From Candidatus Freyrarchaeum guaymasense (lineage in GTDB: Archaea; Asgardarchaeota; Jordarchaeia; Jordarchaeales; Freyrarchaeaceae): a stretch of 64,000 nt of DNA. The notes below the pieces were generated by a model. It had not been told where the DNA came from. It saw only the letters and a program-made list of their open reading frames with translations, and made no database searches. Within the stretch, counting starts at the first letter, position 1, and each line of letters opens with the position of its first letter. The stretch covers positions 1 through 64,000 of the forward strand of contig JAUQZD010000046.1 of assembly GCA_030587405.1 (NCBI GenBank). Direction: 5' to 3'. Position numbers and translations under genes: made by a program. This document shows, in pieces, positions 16,011 to 25,258 of this stretch.

Positions 16011-18386
16011 TTACTGTTGTACTTCCTGGATCATTTGCTTTGCCGCTGTAACAAACTTGTCCGCTTCAGCGCAGTCCACGTTGACCATTTGCAGCCTCTG
16101 CGGGTTCACTCCAAGCTGGCTTAGCATCGCCCTGAGGAGCGCCACCCTGGCACCAGCGACTTTCGCCCCCCTGCTGAAGTGGCATCTCTCCTCGAAGCAG
16201 CCTACTATCATTATCCCGTCAACGCCGTTGGCCAGCGCCCTTAGTATTTCCTGCGGGTCTACTACTGCGGTGCAGGGGACACCGATCACCTTAACGTTGG
16301 CCGGGTACTCCATTCCCAGCATGCCAGCGTAATCTATCGCGGAGTAACCGCACTCGTAACATGCTATTACTACAATGTTAGGCTTCACCCCATCCGCCGA
16401 AACACCCTCAATGGATGCCATTATCTGCTCGTCTGTGTGATTCCTCAACTGTATGGACTCCGTGGGGCAGGCTCCAGCGCAGAGTCCACACCCGAAGCAC
16501 TTGGCCTCCGTTACGACCGCAGACTTATCCTCCTCAACCGTTATAGCGTTGAATGGGCACGCCCACTGGCACACTTGGCATTTGCCGCAGGTGTCCTCGT
16601 TCACTACGGCTGTGAGAAGAGGCTTCTCTATACTTCCCTTCTTCATGAGGCGAGCAGCCATAATGGCTGCAGACGAGGCGTGGGTTATGCTGTAAGGTAT
16701 ATCCATTGGGGTCATTGCTGCCCCAGCAACGAATATGCCCGCGACGTTTGTTTCCGCCGGTCTGACCTTCCTGTCGAGCGCCTCGACGTACCCGTCTGGC
16801 CCAAGCTTGACGCCGAGGATCCTTGCGAGTTCCTGTGTTCCTCTTGACGGAACCATTGCCATTGAGAGGGCCACCATGTCCGCCTCTACTCTATTATACT
16901 CCCCTGCTAGTGTGTTTTCCACGTCTACGATGAGCTTTCCGTTCTCTCCAGGGACAACCGATGCGGGCTTTCCCCTTATGAAGGTGACGCCTAACTCCCT
17001 CGCCTCCCTGTAGTACTCCTCATACCTTGACCCCACAGGCCTAATGTCCATGTAGGCTATGACCACGTCTACCTCAGGGAACCTCTTCTTAATCATGACA
17101 GCGTGCTTCAAAGCTATCATACAGCAAATGTTAGAGCAATAGAAGTTGTGGTTTTCATCCCTCGAGCCGGCGCACTGTATCATCACTATTCTCTCGACCG
17201 GGCGCCCGTCAGACACCCTTAATAACCTTCCTCCGGTGGGGCCGGTGATGTCGAGCAGCCTCGCAAGGTCGACTTGGGTGACGACGTCTGGCAGCTTACC
17301 GTATCCGTATTCCGTCAGCCTCCGCGGGTCATACTCTTCGAAGCCGGTCGCAACGATTATAGTCCCAGCGTTAATTGTGAGGGTTTCCTCCTTCTCGTCA
17401 AGGTTTATGGCGTTGACAGGGCATGCTTCAACGCACTTGCCGCATTCCTTAAACTTGCAGTTCTCAGGGTCTATCACATATATTGGCGGTATGGCCTGAG
17501 GGAAGGGGAGGTATATCGCCTTCCTCTCGCTCAAGCCGAGGTTGAACTCGTCCGGGACGCTCACGGGGCAGACCTCGGCGCACGCCCCACAATTAATGCA
17601 GGCATCACTCACGTACCTTGGCTTCTTCTTGACAATGACATTAAAGTTGCCGACCTCTCCCATAACGTCGACCACTTCAGCGTTTGTCAACACTTGTATC
17701 CTTGGGTCGACCTCTATCGCAGACCTGTAAATGCACTTCCTCGTCGAGTCACCGCCTAAGGCGGGACAGGCGGTTGTTCGGACGCAGAGCGAGCAATCAT
17801 TCGTTGGGAAAACAGTTCCCAGCTTAAGACATAAACCTCCAAGTGTAGGCTGCCTTTCCACTATGGTTACGTCAAATCCTAGCTCAGCTAGCTCCTGAGC
17901 AGCCGTTATTCCACTGATCCCTCCACCTATCACGAGCGCCCTCTGCGTGATGGGAACAGACTTAACCGGCACGTCATCAAGCTTCTCAGCCCTGCTGGCT
18001 GCAGCGTTTATAAGCGCCTTCGCCTTCTCAGTCGCCTCCATCGGATGGCTTGGATGAGCCCACGCACACTGCTCCCTTATATTAGCAACCACGAGGTTGT
18101 ACCTACTCAGCCCGGCCGCCTCAACGCTTCTCGCCAGCTCCTCCCCTTTAACCTTAGGGGAGCAGGCGGCGACTACAACCCTGTCAACACCTTCCTCCTT
18201 AATCTTCGCCTCAAGCTCCCTAAGGCCCTGTTCACCGCAGAGGTCACTGTGCCTTGCAACAAAAGCAAATCTCCCACTCTTCTCAGCCCACGAGGCCACA
18301 TCGTCAAAATTTACGGTCTTAGCCAAGGTTCCCCCGCAGTCGCAGATGAAAAGCCCAATCCTAGCCAAACGTCTCCCCCCTTTCAT
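16011..18386 (-). CDS. hdrA: HdrA with fused C-terminal MvhD domain
   Basis: FAD-containing subunit of a heterodisulfide-reductase-like complex, the site of flavin-based electron bifurcation in characterised HdrABC. Order in 791 residues: an N-terminal domain with CDCGG and C-rich turns, FAD site GGGISGITAAQEL (about 153), the cysteine segment TNDCSLC, ferredoxin motifs CINCGAC and CGKCVEAC, then CGKCQVC and CFGCGLC, and a C-terminal MvhD region (from about 665) with CYECGYS, PCTAVVDP and GCFEERCH. The fused MvhD domain normally receives electrons from a hydrogenase or formate dehydrogenase, neither of which is here. It overlaps hdrB by 4 bp (ATGA). Confidence 0.95.
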   Translation of the reverse strand: MKGGRRLARIGLFICDCGGTLAKTVNFDDVASWAEKSGRFAFVARHSDLCGEQGLRELEAKIKEEGVDRVVVAACSPKVKGEELARSVEAAGLSRYNLVVANIREQCAWAHPSHPMEATEKAKALINAAASRAEKLDDVPVKSVPITQRALVIGGGISGITAAQELAELGFDVTIVERQPTLGGLCLKLGTVFPTNDCSLCVRTTACPALGGDSTRKCIYRSAIEVDPRIQVLTNAEVVDVMGEVGNFNVIVKKKPRYVSDACINCGACAEVCPVSVPDEFNLGLSERKAIYLPFPQAIPPIYVIDPENCKFKECGKCVEACPVNAINLDEKEETLTINAGTIIVATGFEEYDPRRLTEYGYGKLPDVVTQVDLARLLDITGPTGGRLLRVSDGRPVERIVMIQCAGSRDENHNFYCSNICCMIALKHAVMIKKRFPEVDVVIAYMDIRPVGSRYEEYYREARELGVTFIRGKPASVVPGENGKLIVDVENTLAGEYNRVEADMVALSMAMVPSRGTQELARILGVKLGPDGYVEALDRKVRPAETNVAGIFVAGAAMTPMDIPYSITHASSAAIMAARLMKKGSIEKPLLTAVVNEDTCGKCQVCQWACPFNAITVEEDKSAVVTEAKCFGCGLCAGACPTESIQLRNHTDEQIMASIEGVSADGVKPNIVVIACYECGYSAIDYAGMLGMEYPANVKVIGVPCTAVVDPQEILRALANGVDGIMIVGCFEERCHFSRGAKVAGARVALLRAMLSQLGVNPQRLQMVNVDCAEADKFVTAAKQMIQEVQQ

Positions 18387-19282
18387 GTTCCTCCGTTAAG
18401 CTTCACCATTAACGGGTCAACCTTCGTCCGGTTAAACTTGAGCTCCAACTCCTCCGGGGTCAGCCCCATGGCTAGCCCTAACAGCTGGGTGTAGAAGAGT
18501 ACCGGTACATTATAGTTTTTCCCGTACGTTTTATTGATCATCATCTGCCTTACGTCGTACTGTCTGAAGCAAACAGGACATACTACGGCCATGCAGTCAG
18601 CCTTAGCCTGCGTCACGTAGTGAAGCTTCTCCATCACCATCTTAACGTTCGCCTCTTCGTCTAAGTTGCCGACACCGCACCCGCAGCAAAGGAACTTCCT
18701 GAAGTAGTCCACGCTCTCGGCACCCGTCGCCTCAACCAAAGCGTCCAGTAGGACCGGGTTGAAGGGGTCATCCACCTGAAGCAGGTAGCTCGGTCTTAGA
18801 AGATGGCATCCATAATGCGCCGCCACCTTCACGCCCTTAAGCGGCCTCTCAACATAGCCCCTAAGCTTTGCCGGTCCAACGTCCTCGTACAGGACTTGGA
18901 TGAAATGTTTTACCTCGACTCTGCCCTTATACTCTCTTCCGACCTTCGACAGCGCCTCTTCAACTCTACCCCTCAGCTTGGCGTCGTGCTCCAGAAGTAT
19001 CTTCGCCTCCTTAAGGGTTTCGAAGCAGCCGTTGCAGAAGGCAACGATGTCCAGCCCCGCCTCCTCAGCCACGCAAAGGTTTCTAGCTGCCAGCGTTACC
19101 CAAGTGGTGATGTCCAGCCCCGGAATACCTATGGGTTCAGGGCAACACGAGAAGCCTTCAATGTCTTTCACTTCAACGTCGAGTTTACCGAACACCTTCC
19201 TTATCGAAACCTCAATGTGCGGTAAAAGGTTTGGGATCACACATCCCAGAAACATTGCATAAGCGTTACTCGCCACCGCCAC
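18383..19282 (-). CDS. hdrB: Heterodisulfide reductase subunit B-like (HdrB), copy 2
   Basis: 299 residues with two CCG domains: FSCCPEP and CNGCFETLK in the first, HYGCHLLRP, LCCGCGVGN and CPVCFRQYD in the second. It is a clear paralogue of the HdrB at 3894-4766, sharing even the C-terminal FYTQLLGLA pattern (FYTEMLGLA there). Middle gene of an hdrC-hdrB-hdrA operon with overlaps at both ends, which supports a stoichiometric complex. The CCG motif with an extra cysteine (CCGCG) differs slightly from copy 1. Confidence 0.93.
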   Translation of the reverse strand: MAVASNAYAMFLGCVIPNLLPHIEVSIRKVFGKLDVEVKDIEGFSCCPEPIGIPGLDITTWVTLAARNLCVAEEAGLDIVAFCNGCFETLKEAKILLEHDAKLRGRVEEALSKVGREYKGRVEVKHFIQVLYEDVGPAKLRGYVERPLKGVKVAAHYGCHLLRPSYLLQVDDPFNPVLLDALVEATGAESVDYFRKFLCCGCGVGNLDEEANVKMVMEKLHYVTQAKADCMAVVCPVCFRQYDVRQMMINKTYGKNYNVPVLFYTQLLGLAMGLTPEELELKFNRTKVDPLMVKLNGGT

Positions 19283-19799
19283 TCTCCTCCTTACCAGCTT
19301 TACCTTCCTTAGCCATCACTTCGATGAACCCAAGATGCTCAAGTAGAGCCTTAATCTCCGCGGGGTCAGCGGTTTTAATCTCAGGGAGGCCCATCTTAGC
19401 TCTTCTGGAAAGCGTCGCCTTGGACGGTGCGTTCACAAGCCCGGTCTCAACTAAAACCCGCGTCTCGGCTTTCAAATGCTCTGGAAAATTGCCTTCCCTA
19501 GTGGCAAGGTTCCTTAACACGGTCAAGAGCTCGCTTACCCTAACCCCTTGCGGGCAAACCTCCGTGCAGTTGTGGCACACGGTGCAAAGCCAGATGTTCG
19601 GATCATGGATTACCTCTTTCCGTCCTGTGAGGATGCTTTCTATGAGCTTCCTCGGGTTATACTTGGAGTTGTAACGGAAAACCGGGCACGCCCCGCTGCA
19701 GGTTGCACACTGGTAACAGTAGTTCACCGTTTCTCCTTCCATGTGGAGCTCTGCCATCTCCTTTCTAAAGTAGGAGCTTATCTCATAGTAGGCTTCCAC
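19266..19799 (-). CDS. hdrC: Heterodisulfide reductase subunit C-like (HdrC), copy 2
   Basis: 177 residues with two [4Fe-4S] motifs, CYQCATCSGAC and CTVCHNCTEVC, both followed by Pro as in HdrC. It carries electrons between HdrA and HdrB. It is the first gene of the hdrCBA operon and overlaps hdrB by 17 bp. An AAAGTTTTTAAAATAT box in the reverse direction near 19870-19890 is a plausible promoter. The C-terminal tail is Lys/Gly/Glu-rich and probably disordered. Confidence 0.92.
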   Translation of the reverse strand: MEAYYEISSYFRKEMAELHMEGETVNYCYQCATCSGACPVFRYNSKYNPRKLIESILTGRKEVIHDPNIWLCTVCHNCTEVCPQGVRVSELLTVLRNLATREGNFPEHLKAETRVLVETGLVNAPSKATLSRRAKMGLPEIKTADPAEIKALLEHLGFIEVMAKEGKAGKEESGGGE

Positions 19800-20226
19800 C
19801 TTGGACGTCCTCCATTAAAAATTGTAAGCGGGGGAGAGGAAAGCCTCGCCCGGTGGTTACAAAGTGTGGATATTTTAAAAACTTTTACTCTTACCGTTAC
19901 CTGCAACCTTCCTGCTGCCTTTTAATAACCAGAGCTCCGTATCCTCCTTTCTTAGCTTTCTCTCTCTTTTTAACCTTTCAGGCGTCCTTCCGGGCATCAT
20001 TTTCTAGCTTTCAGCACGGTGCTTACTGGTGATAGCTCCTAGAGCACACGTTTCCCCGGCTTCTATGGCTGATTCTTCCATCCGGTTTTTTAGTGTCCAT
20101 AGGTAGGGTTCACGCGGTATCTTACTGTCAGTCATCTCGCTTGGGTGTCACCTTTCTTCCATCCGGCATGGCGCACTTAAGGACGAGGAGAGTAGTGCTG
20201 AGAGTGGATGGAAAACCTTAAAGCTG
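19800..20226. other. Intergenic region between divergent transcripts
   Basis: About 430 bp holding the likely hdrCBA promoter on the left. No gene, repeat or tRNA is seen. Right of it begin a TATA-like TTTAAAC (20227-20233) and the long leader of the cyclase gene. Confidence 0.5.
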
Positions 20227-20255
20227 TTTAAACACCATTTTTCATTATCTTACTG

Positions 20256-20477
20256 CCCCTAAAATGTTGAAGGTTGTTCCATTCCCTTGGGGGCATTGTC
20301 TGCCTTCACCTGCGGTCTTCGCCTCACACGCTAGGTTTTGGTTCGCTGACGGACGTTTGGGCTGGAAAATGGCTTCCGCCGCCAATCCGTCACGGAACGG
20401 CGTTGCGGCTGAAACATGAACTACTTCCCGCCGTCACTCCTAGGAATTACGGCTGGCCTCCGCTGAGGGGTGGAATT
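20256..20477 (+). promoter_or_regulatory. Long structured 5' leader of cyclase gene
   Basis: TTTAAAC at 20227-20233 predicts transcription from about 20256, giving a leader of about 220 nt. It contains TGAAGG/CCTTCA near 20266-20308 and a stronger helix, GTTC plus TGACGGA (20341-20353) pairing with TCCGTCA plus GAAC (20386-20398) across a 2x2 internal loop, with GGAA/TTCC nested inside. It stays open in the cyclase frame but has no family-like N-terminus, so it is read as untranslated. Confidence 0.4.
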
Positions 20478-21134
20478 ATGAATGCTAGGTTTAAGGTGTT
20501 TGATTTAAGCCATGTGATAGAGGAGGGGATGCCTGTTTACCCGGGAGACGTTCCTCCCGAGATATCTGCCGTTACAAGTGTTAAGGAGAAAGGGTATAGG
20601 ATTTCAAGGCTGGTTTTGGGTTCCCATACGGGGACCCATGTGGATGCACCCGCACACTTCATTGAGAGTGGGGAGGGAATCGACCAAGTTAGCCTTAACA
20701 GGCTTGTAGGGTGGGCTTTCGTCGCCGACTTGTCCTACGTGGAGGTTGGGAAAGGGATAGAAAGGGAAGATCTAGAGCATTACGACCGTGACGTTAGAGA
20801 GGGAGACATTCTCCTCGTGTATACTGGAATGGAGAACCTGTGGGGTCAAGAAGAGTTTCTAACTAACTATACTCATCTGACGCTTAGCGCTGCCGAATGG
20901 ATATTAGAAAAGAAGGTTAAAGCTGTCGGGTTTGACTGGATGTCCGTGGAGCGCTACGGGGGGAGTGGAGAAGTCCACCGTAGGCTTCTATCAGAGGGGG
21001 TGATGATCATTGAGAGCCTCACGGGCTTGGGTGCTATTAGGGGTGAACGTGTCTTCTTTGTGCTAGCCCCTCTTAAGGTTAAGGGATGTGACGGGGGGCC
21101 TGCACGCGCAATCGCGGTGAAGTTTGAGGGTTAA
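20478..21134 (+). CDS. Cyclase-family metal hydrolase (kynurenine formamidase-like), copy 2
   Basis: A 218-residue PF04199 protein: DLSHVIEEGMPVYPGD at the N-terminus, the metal signature HTGTHVDAPAHF, then GDILLVYTG and the late EVHRRLL segment. Length and order match kynurenine formamidase and related hydrolases. The start ATG 20478 is set by GAGGGGTGG 5 nt upstream; the frame stays open further upstream but that part looks like leader. The paralogue at 12128-12925 is longer. The substrate is unknown. Confidence 0.88.
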   Translation: MNARFKVFDLSHVIEEGMPVYPGDVPPEISAVTSVKEKGYRISRLVLGSHTGTHVDAPAHFIESGEGIDQVSLNRLVGWAFVADLSYVEVGKGIEREDLEHYDRDVREGDILLVYTGMENLWGQEEFLTNYTHLTLSAAEWILEKKVKAVGFDWMSVERYGGSGEVHRRLLSEGVMIIESLTGLGAIRGERVFFVLAPLKVKGCDGGPARAIAVKFEG

Positions 21135-21321
21135 CCTCGTAAGAGCGGCGGCCTTCTTTGAAGTGTAAGCTGGCCTTGGGCACGCCGGCAGAGGGCGAGG
21201 GGCATGTTAAAAGTGTTCATTCACGTTTTCTTTAGATTCTGTGGTGGCTGCCTGCTTGAAAATAATTTAAATAAGTTGTTTTGGTAGAGAGAATTTAAGG
21301 GGAGTTCCTGGTGGGGGTTGG

Positions 21322-21948
21322 GTGATTAAGAGGTTTTTTGAAAGTGTTTTAGCTTCTAAAACGGTGCCCCCCGGCTTTCGGGAGGAGGATGTTTTAGGAG
21401 TTATTCTTCTTTTAGGGAGGTCGGATGGGCCAGTAGGGCGTTACACGGTTAAGAGGAAGCTTGGCTTAGGGGAAGCTACAGCTAAAACTTTGCTTCGCAG
21501 GCTTCATGGGCTTGGTATTGTTAGGCCTGCCGGCAGGAGGGGACACGTTCTGACGGAGGAGGGAAAGACGATAGTTGATATAGTTGAGGGGTACATCGCA
21601 GAGTTTAAGAGGGTTCCTAGAAGCGACTTTTCGCTTGGAGAGTGCGACTACGGGATTAGATTTAGGGGTTTGTCTCATTTGGTTTCTACAGGGTTAGACC
21701 AGAGAGATCAGGCTGTAGCGATGGGCGCCGACGGGGCGACGACGATCATCGTTAGGGAGGGAAGGTTTCTGGTTCCCTCTGTTAAGGAGTTAGAGGGGGA
21801 AGAGGAGGAGTTTATACGGCGTCATTTCAACTTGGAGGAGGGAGACGTGGTGGTGATCGTTTCCGGGAGGGACTGCCTTTCAGCCTTTAAGGCCGGATTA
21901 GCTGTCGCGGCAAACCTCATTAAAAAGGTAGAGGGCGGGAGAAATTAA
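21322..21948 (+). CDS. HTH regulator with DUF4443-type domain
   Basis: 208 residues: an N-terminal winged-helix region (VKRKLGLGEATAKTLLRRLHGLGIV, then RRGHVLTEEG) and a C-terminal alpha/beta domain (GLDQRDQAVAMGADGATTIIV onwards) resembling the archaeal DUF4443 family. It probably binds DNA and senses a small ligand through the C-terminal domain; the ligand is not known. GTG 21322 follows GGTGGGGG. It is a single gene between the cyclase and a convergent unknown gene. Confidence 0.75.
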   Translation: MIKRFFESVLASKTVPPGFREEDVLGVILLLGRSDGPVGRYTVKRKLGLGEATAKTLLRRLHGLGIVRPAGRRGHVLTEEGKTIVDIVEGYIAEFKRVPRSDFSLGECDYGIRFRGLSHLVSTGLDQRDQAVAMGADGATTIIVREGRFLVPSVKELEGEEEEFIRRHFNLEEGDVVVIVSGRDCLSAFKAGLAVAANLIKKVEGGRN

Positions 21949-22010
21949 AGGAGAATTAAGAAGAAATATCGGCGAGAAGGGAACAAAAGGAAGTTGAATA
22001 AACTTGACGT

Positions 22011-22445
22011 TTATATGTAAAGGCCGTTGCAATCGTGGTCGCGTTTCTTACTCCACGCATTCTGCCATTTTCTGATGAAGCTTGCTGTTTCCTCTATTAG
22101 CTCGTAAACTTCGTCTGTTTCTCCGTTAGCTATGGCTTCCTGAACGCTCCTCAGAATTTCCCTTTCCTCTTTCTCCCTGAGCTTTTCGGTTACGGCTTCC
22201 CTAAAAAGCCGAACGGCTTTGGGCTCTTTTATCAGGAGGGAGAGGTACTTGTTTATTAACTCATCAAACTTCCCATCGGCGCTTAACGTTTGAATCGCCT
22301 CGAGAAGGGAGAGGAAGGCTATGTCAAACTCGTCTATGTCAAGCTCCAAGTTAACGTTTTCAAGTTCTTCAACCAGTTCCTCATAGCTCGAGAAGAAGAT
22401 CCAGAAGAGGTTGCGCAACTCGTTAAGTACGGTGCTTAAGCACAT
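22011..22445 (-). CDS. Helical acidic protein, unknown
   Basis: 144 residues, predicted mostly helical, rich in Glu and Leu, with repeated EEL/EEI patterns. I recognise no family and see no cysteine pair, catalytic motif or clear membrane segment; a short hydrophobic patch (LFWIFF) sits near residue 13. The frame ends close to the convergent DUF4443 gene. It has its own AT-rich upstream region. The coding call rests on length and amino-acid composition only. Confidence 0.6.
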   Translation of the reverse strand: MCLSTVLNELRNLFWIFFSSYEELVEELENVNLELDIDEFDIAFLSLLEAIQTLSADGKFDELINKYLSLLIKEPKAVRLFREAVTEKLREKEEREILRSVQEAIANGETDEVYELIEETASFIRKWQNAWSKKRDHDCNGLYI

Positions 22446-22784
22446 ACATGAACCCTCGAACCGTTTCTATACCCTTTAGAGGCAAGCAAACTATAAAAAA
22501 TTATCACCAAAAAACTTAAAAAACGTTTTATTTCAAACCTTGAAAAGTCTATTATACGTTAAGAAGAGAAATGAAGAAGGCGTCATGCTAAAGGGTATCC
22601 CCTTCTCTTTACAAGGGTCAACATTAAAGTAACGACTGTGAATCAGCGTAGCTATGTTTCCTCATCAGCCACCTAAAAACCTCTCTTAGAGAGAAATTAG
22701 GACTAAGAGAGAGATGAGAAATTTGATGAGAGCATAGAGCATGGTCTTTTTTGAGGTTTCAGGTGGGGGATTTTAGGGAAGGTT
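22446..22784. other. AT-rich intergenic region with inverted repeat
   Basis: About 340 bp, AT-rich on its left side where the promoter of the 22011-22445 gene should lie. CTCTCTTAG (22681-22689) and CTAAGAGAG (22703-22711) form a perfect 9-bp inverted repeat with a 13-nt loop. It lies just beyond the 3' end of the glycosyltransferase gene, so it may be a transcript 3'-end structure or an operator. No gene is seen. Confidence 0.5.
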
Positions 22785-23474
22785 TCAGGTTTTTCTTTGG
22801 AGTTTAGTCAAGTGTTTTAAGTAGTTTATGTATTCTGACGTTTTCAGCTTGCTTTCCCCTCTTTTCCTAGCTTGAAAGGTGTATGGTGTTTCTACCAGCT
22901 TTTGGAAACGTGCTTTGGCTATTATTTCCAGTAGAATTTTGAATCCTTCAGGGTTGAGTTCCAGCCCGTCTAGGATGCTTCTCTTGAATGCGAAGAACCC
23001 TGAGAGGGGGTCCTTCACCCTTCCAGCCTTTGGAACCAGCATTCTGGCTAAGAGTGTCGCCGTCTTTGAGACCAGCCTCCTCCACTTAGACCAGCCCTCA
23101 ACGCGCCCCCCTTCAACGTACCTGCTCGCCACGACCAAGTCGGCTCCTCCCTCAATCTCCCTGAGCATATGGGGGAGAACCTCTGGCGGGTGCTGGAGGT
23201 CAGCGTCCATCACAGCCACCACGTCCCCCCTGGCTGCCCTGATCCCATCAACAACCGCTGACGCGAGGCCCAGCTTTCCAGACCTGTGAATAACTCTAAT
23301 GTTCCCGTACTTCTCAGCCAACTCCTCGGCAAGCTCGCCCGTTCCGTCAGGGCTTCCATCGTCGACAACAATCAGCTCGTATGGAAAACTACTTAGAGCC
23401 CGTCTAAGGCGAGACACCAACTCTCCTAAATTATCCCTCTCATTATAAGTCGGAACCACAACCGAAATGAACAT
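22785..23474 (-). CDS. GT2 glycosyltransferase (polyprenol-phosphate mannosyltransferase-like)
   Basis: GT-A fold family 2 enzyme that transfers mannose or another sugar from a nucleotide donor to a polyprenyl phosphate, as in dolichol-phosphate mannose synthase. Seen: VVPTYNERDNL, the VDDGSPDGT nucleotide site, MDADLQHPPE (the metal-binding DxD-like DAD), and the RKRGESKL loop near the C-terminus. No C-terminal membrane domain is present, so it is the soluble DPM1 type. Start ATG 23474 follows GGGTG; an upstream in-frame ATG at 23501 is possible. The flippase 1.8 kb away may act in the same glycan pathway. Confidence 0.9.
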   Translation of the reverse strand: MFISVVVPTYNERDNLGELVSRLRRALSSFPYELIVVDDGSPDGTGELAEELAEKYGNIRVIHRSGKLGLASAVVDGIRAARGDVVAVMDADLQHPPEVLPHMLREIEGGADLVVASRYVEGGRVEGWSKWRRLVSKTATLLARMLVPKAGRVKDPLSGFFAFKRSILDGLELNPEGFKILLEIIAKARFQKLVETPYTFQARKRGESKLKTSEYINYLKHLTKLQRKT

Positions 23475-23659
23475 TAAGGACACCCTTTGAGACCCTAACA
23501 TAACTACAAAACACCAACCTCCTTTTAAACCTTGCAGACGGCTAAAAAGGATTAGTGTTGAGAGCTACTTAAGGTTCCTGCGCCGTTGATTCGGTTTCTA
23601 CTCACGTGTTTACCGTCAGGCTGAATGTAGGCTAGGTTAAGTTTGAACCTTAGAGTATG

Positions 23660-25099
23660 TTAGCGTCCTTTTACCTTGCTTGGTTCCGCTTTGTCCATTT
23701 TCTGGATGACTTTGATAAATGCTGATGCTACCGGGTTTAGCTGGTCGGCTGCTACCTTGTCTATGGTGTCGCAAGGGTCAAAAAGGTATTCTGGGCCTGA
23801 TATGTAGCTGTAGATGGGGTATCCTGACCTGTAAAAGGCGTTCGCATCGGTTGGAACGCCCAGCGGAGTATTACCGGGGAGAATTATTAGTCGTCGTAGG
23901 TCGTGCCTTTTCACCTCATCGGCTAGTATACTGGCCATTTCACGTGCTATTTCATTGCTCCCCCCATGGACAAATACGCTTCTTGGCTCGGGCATACCCG
24001 TATCAACCCATTCCCCATCTTTAACATCAAAGTCCTTTGCTATGTGTTCAATGCACACGTCTAGCATGAGCTTTGAAGTTATATCTGGATTGCCCTCTAT
24101 GAATGTGGCATCCCCCCTTGCCGGTCCACCAAAGTGTGAACTAGTGAAGAGGAAAACGATTGTTTTATTCCTTTCAGATCTTGGAGTTTTAGCCATGTAT
24201 TCGGCTACAGCTAAAACCTCGGCTACTCCTGATGCATCCTCGACGGCGCTGCTCCATGGCCCGTCATGGTGGGAATGTACAACTATTACGTCGTCGCCTC
24301 CACCGGGTAAACGGGCGATAACGTTATGCGTAGTCGACGGCTCAACAGACCCGGTTAATGTTAAATGCGCCCTAGCTTTCCCTCCTCCTTCTTTAACGAG
24401 TTCTACTAGCCGGGTTCCGTGAGCCTTGTTAACCCAGAGGCCAGGGATCCATCCAGGTATCTTTCCGGGTAAACCTATGTGAGAGAGGAACCAGTCTGGA
24501 AGATCATGGCATAATGGGCCAAAGTAAGGTATGTATATTCTATCCTCATTTGTCGGGTAGTCCGCGAGGACTCCTACTACCGCCGCCGCCCGGTGTAGGC
24601 ATGCCAGCCTGTACGCCCGCCACCAGTTAGGATATATCCACGTTGCTGGATGAGCGAAGTCACTTAGGGTTCCTGCGGGATCCCAAACAAAGTATCCCAT
24701 GTTTCCTAAGGCTTCTATTCTTAGCAGGGGGAAGTGCACGTCGACTAAAACTATTTTTCCTTTAACGTCTACTGCTTCGAAATCTTCATCTGATCCATCG
24801 CCCACGTAAACCATGTCGGTGTCTATTCCTTCTGAACCTGTAAAAGCAGTGTTCGGAGTGTAAAAGCAGGGCACTTCCTCCCCGCTAACAGTTAATCCCC
24901 ACTTATCGGCCTCCCAGCGGGATATTTGGTAGGGTTGCTTCTCCACGTCGGTTATGCCGAACTCTTCAAGCTTTCTTACAATGTAATCTTCAGCCTTGCA
25001 GTCTGCCTGCGTGCCGGGTCTTCGATAGCCAAACGAGAAGATCTCCCTTATCCACCCTAATATCTCATCGTTGGGGGCTACGTCTCCCTCCCTGCTCAT
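23660..25099 (-). CDS. M28-family aminopeptidase-like protein
   Basis: Zinc exopeptidase-like protein of about 480 residues. An inserted PA-like domain (VKGKIVLVDV, about residues 115-240) precedes the catalytic region HSHHDGPWSSAVEDASG, in which HxD and the second aspartate are M28 zinc ligands; further ligands are expected near FTSSHFGG and the late FDPCDTID. The usual paired EE is not obvious, so activity should not be assumed. No signal peptide is visible. Start ATG 25099 is fixed by GAGGTGGTGGG upstream. It is divergent from the flippase gene. Confidence 0.78.
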   Translation of the reverse strand: MSREGDVAPNDEILGWIREIFSFGYRRPGTQADCKAEDYIVRKLEEFGITDVEKQPYQISRWEADKWGLTVSGEEVPCFYTPNTAFTGSEGIDTDMVYVGDGSDEDFEAVDVKGKIVLVDVHFPLLRIEALGNMGYFVWDPAGTLSDFAHPATWIYPNWWRAYRLACLHRAAAVVGVLADYPTNEDRIYIPYFGPLCHDLPDWFLSHIGLPGKIPGWIPGLWVNKAHGTRLVELVKEGGGKARAHLTLTGSVEPSTTHNVIARLPGGGDDVIVVHSHHDGPWSSAVEDASGVAEVLAVAEYMAKTPRSERNKTIVFLFTSSHFGGPARGDATFIEGNPDITSKLMLDVCIEHIAKDFDVKDGEWVDTGMPEPRSVFVHGGSNEIAREMASILADEVKRHDLRRLIILPGNTPLGVPTDANAFYRSGYPIYSYISGPEYLFDPCDTIDKVAADQLNPVASAFIKVIQKMDKAEPSKVKGR

Positions 25100-25258
25100 C
25101 CCACCACCTCTAATAGTTAAATAACCGAAGAAAAATTTAAGCATTTTTTGAAGGGAAAAGGAGGCGTCGGTTTCTTACAGCTGCCATCTTCTTGGAAGAC
25201 TTTTTCAAAAGGTTTTTATATTTTCTGGTTTTTGGGGGGTTTGTACTTTTACGGCACG

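Noticed and set aside
16437..18494. Several open frames of 80-160 codons on the plus strand
   Set aside because: They lie opposite the hdrA and hdrB genes, lack family motifs, and arise from the low stop density of the antisense frames.
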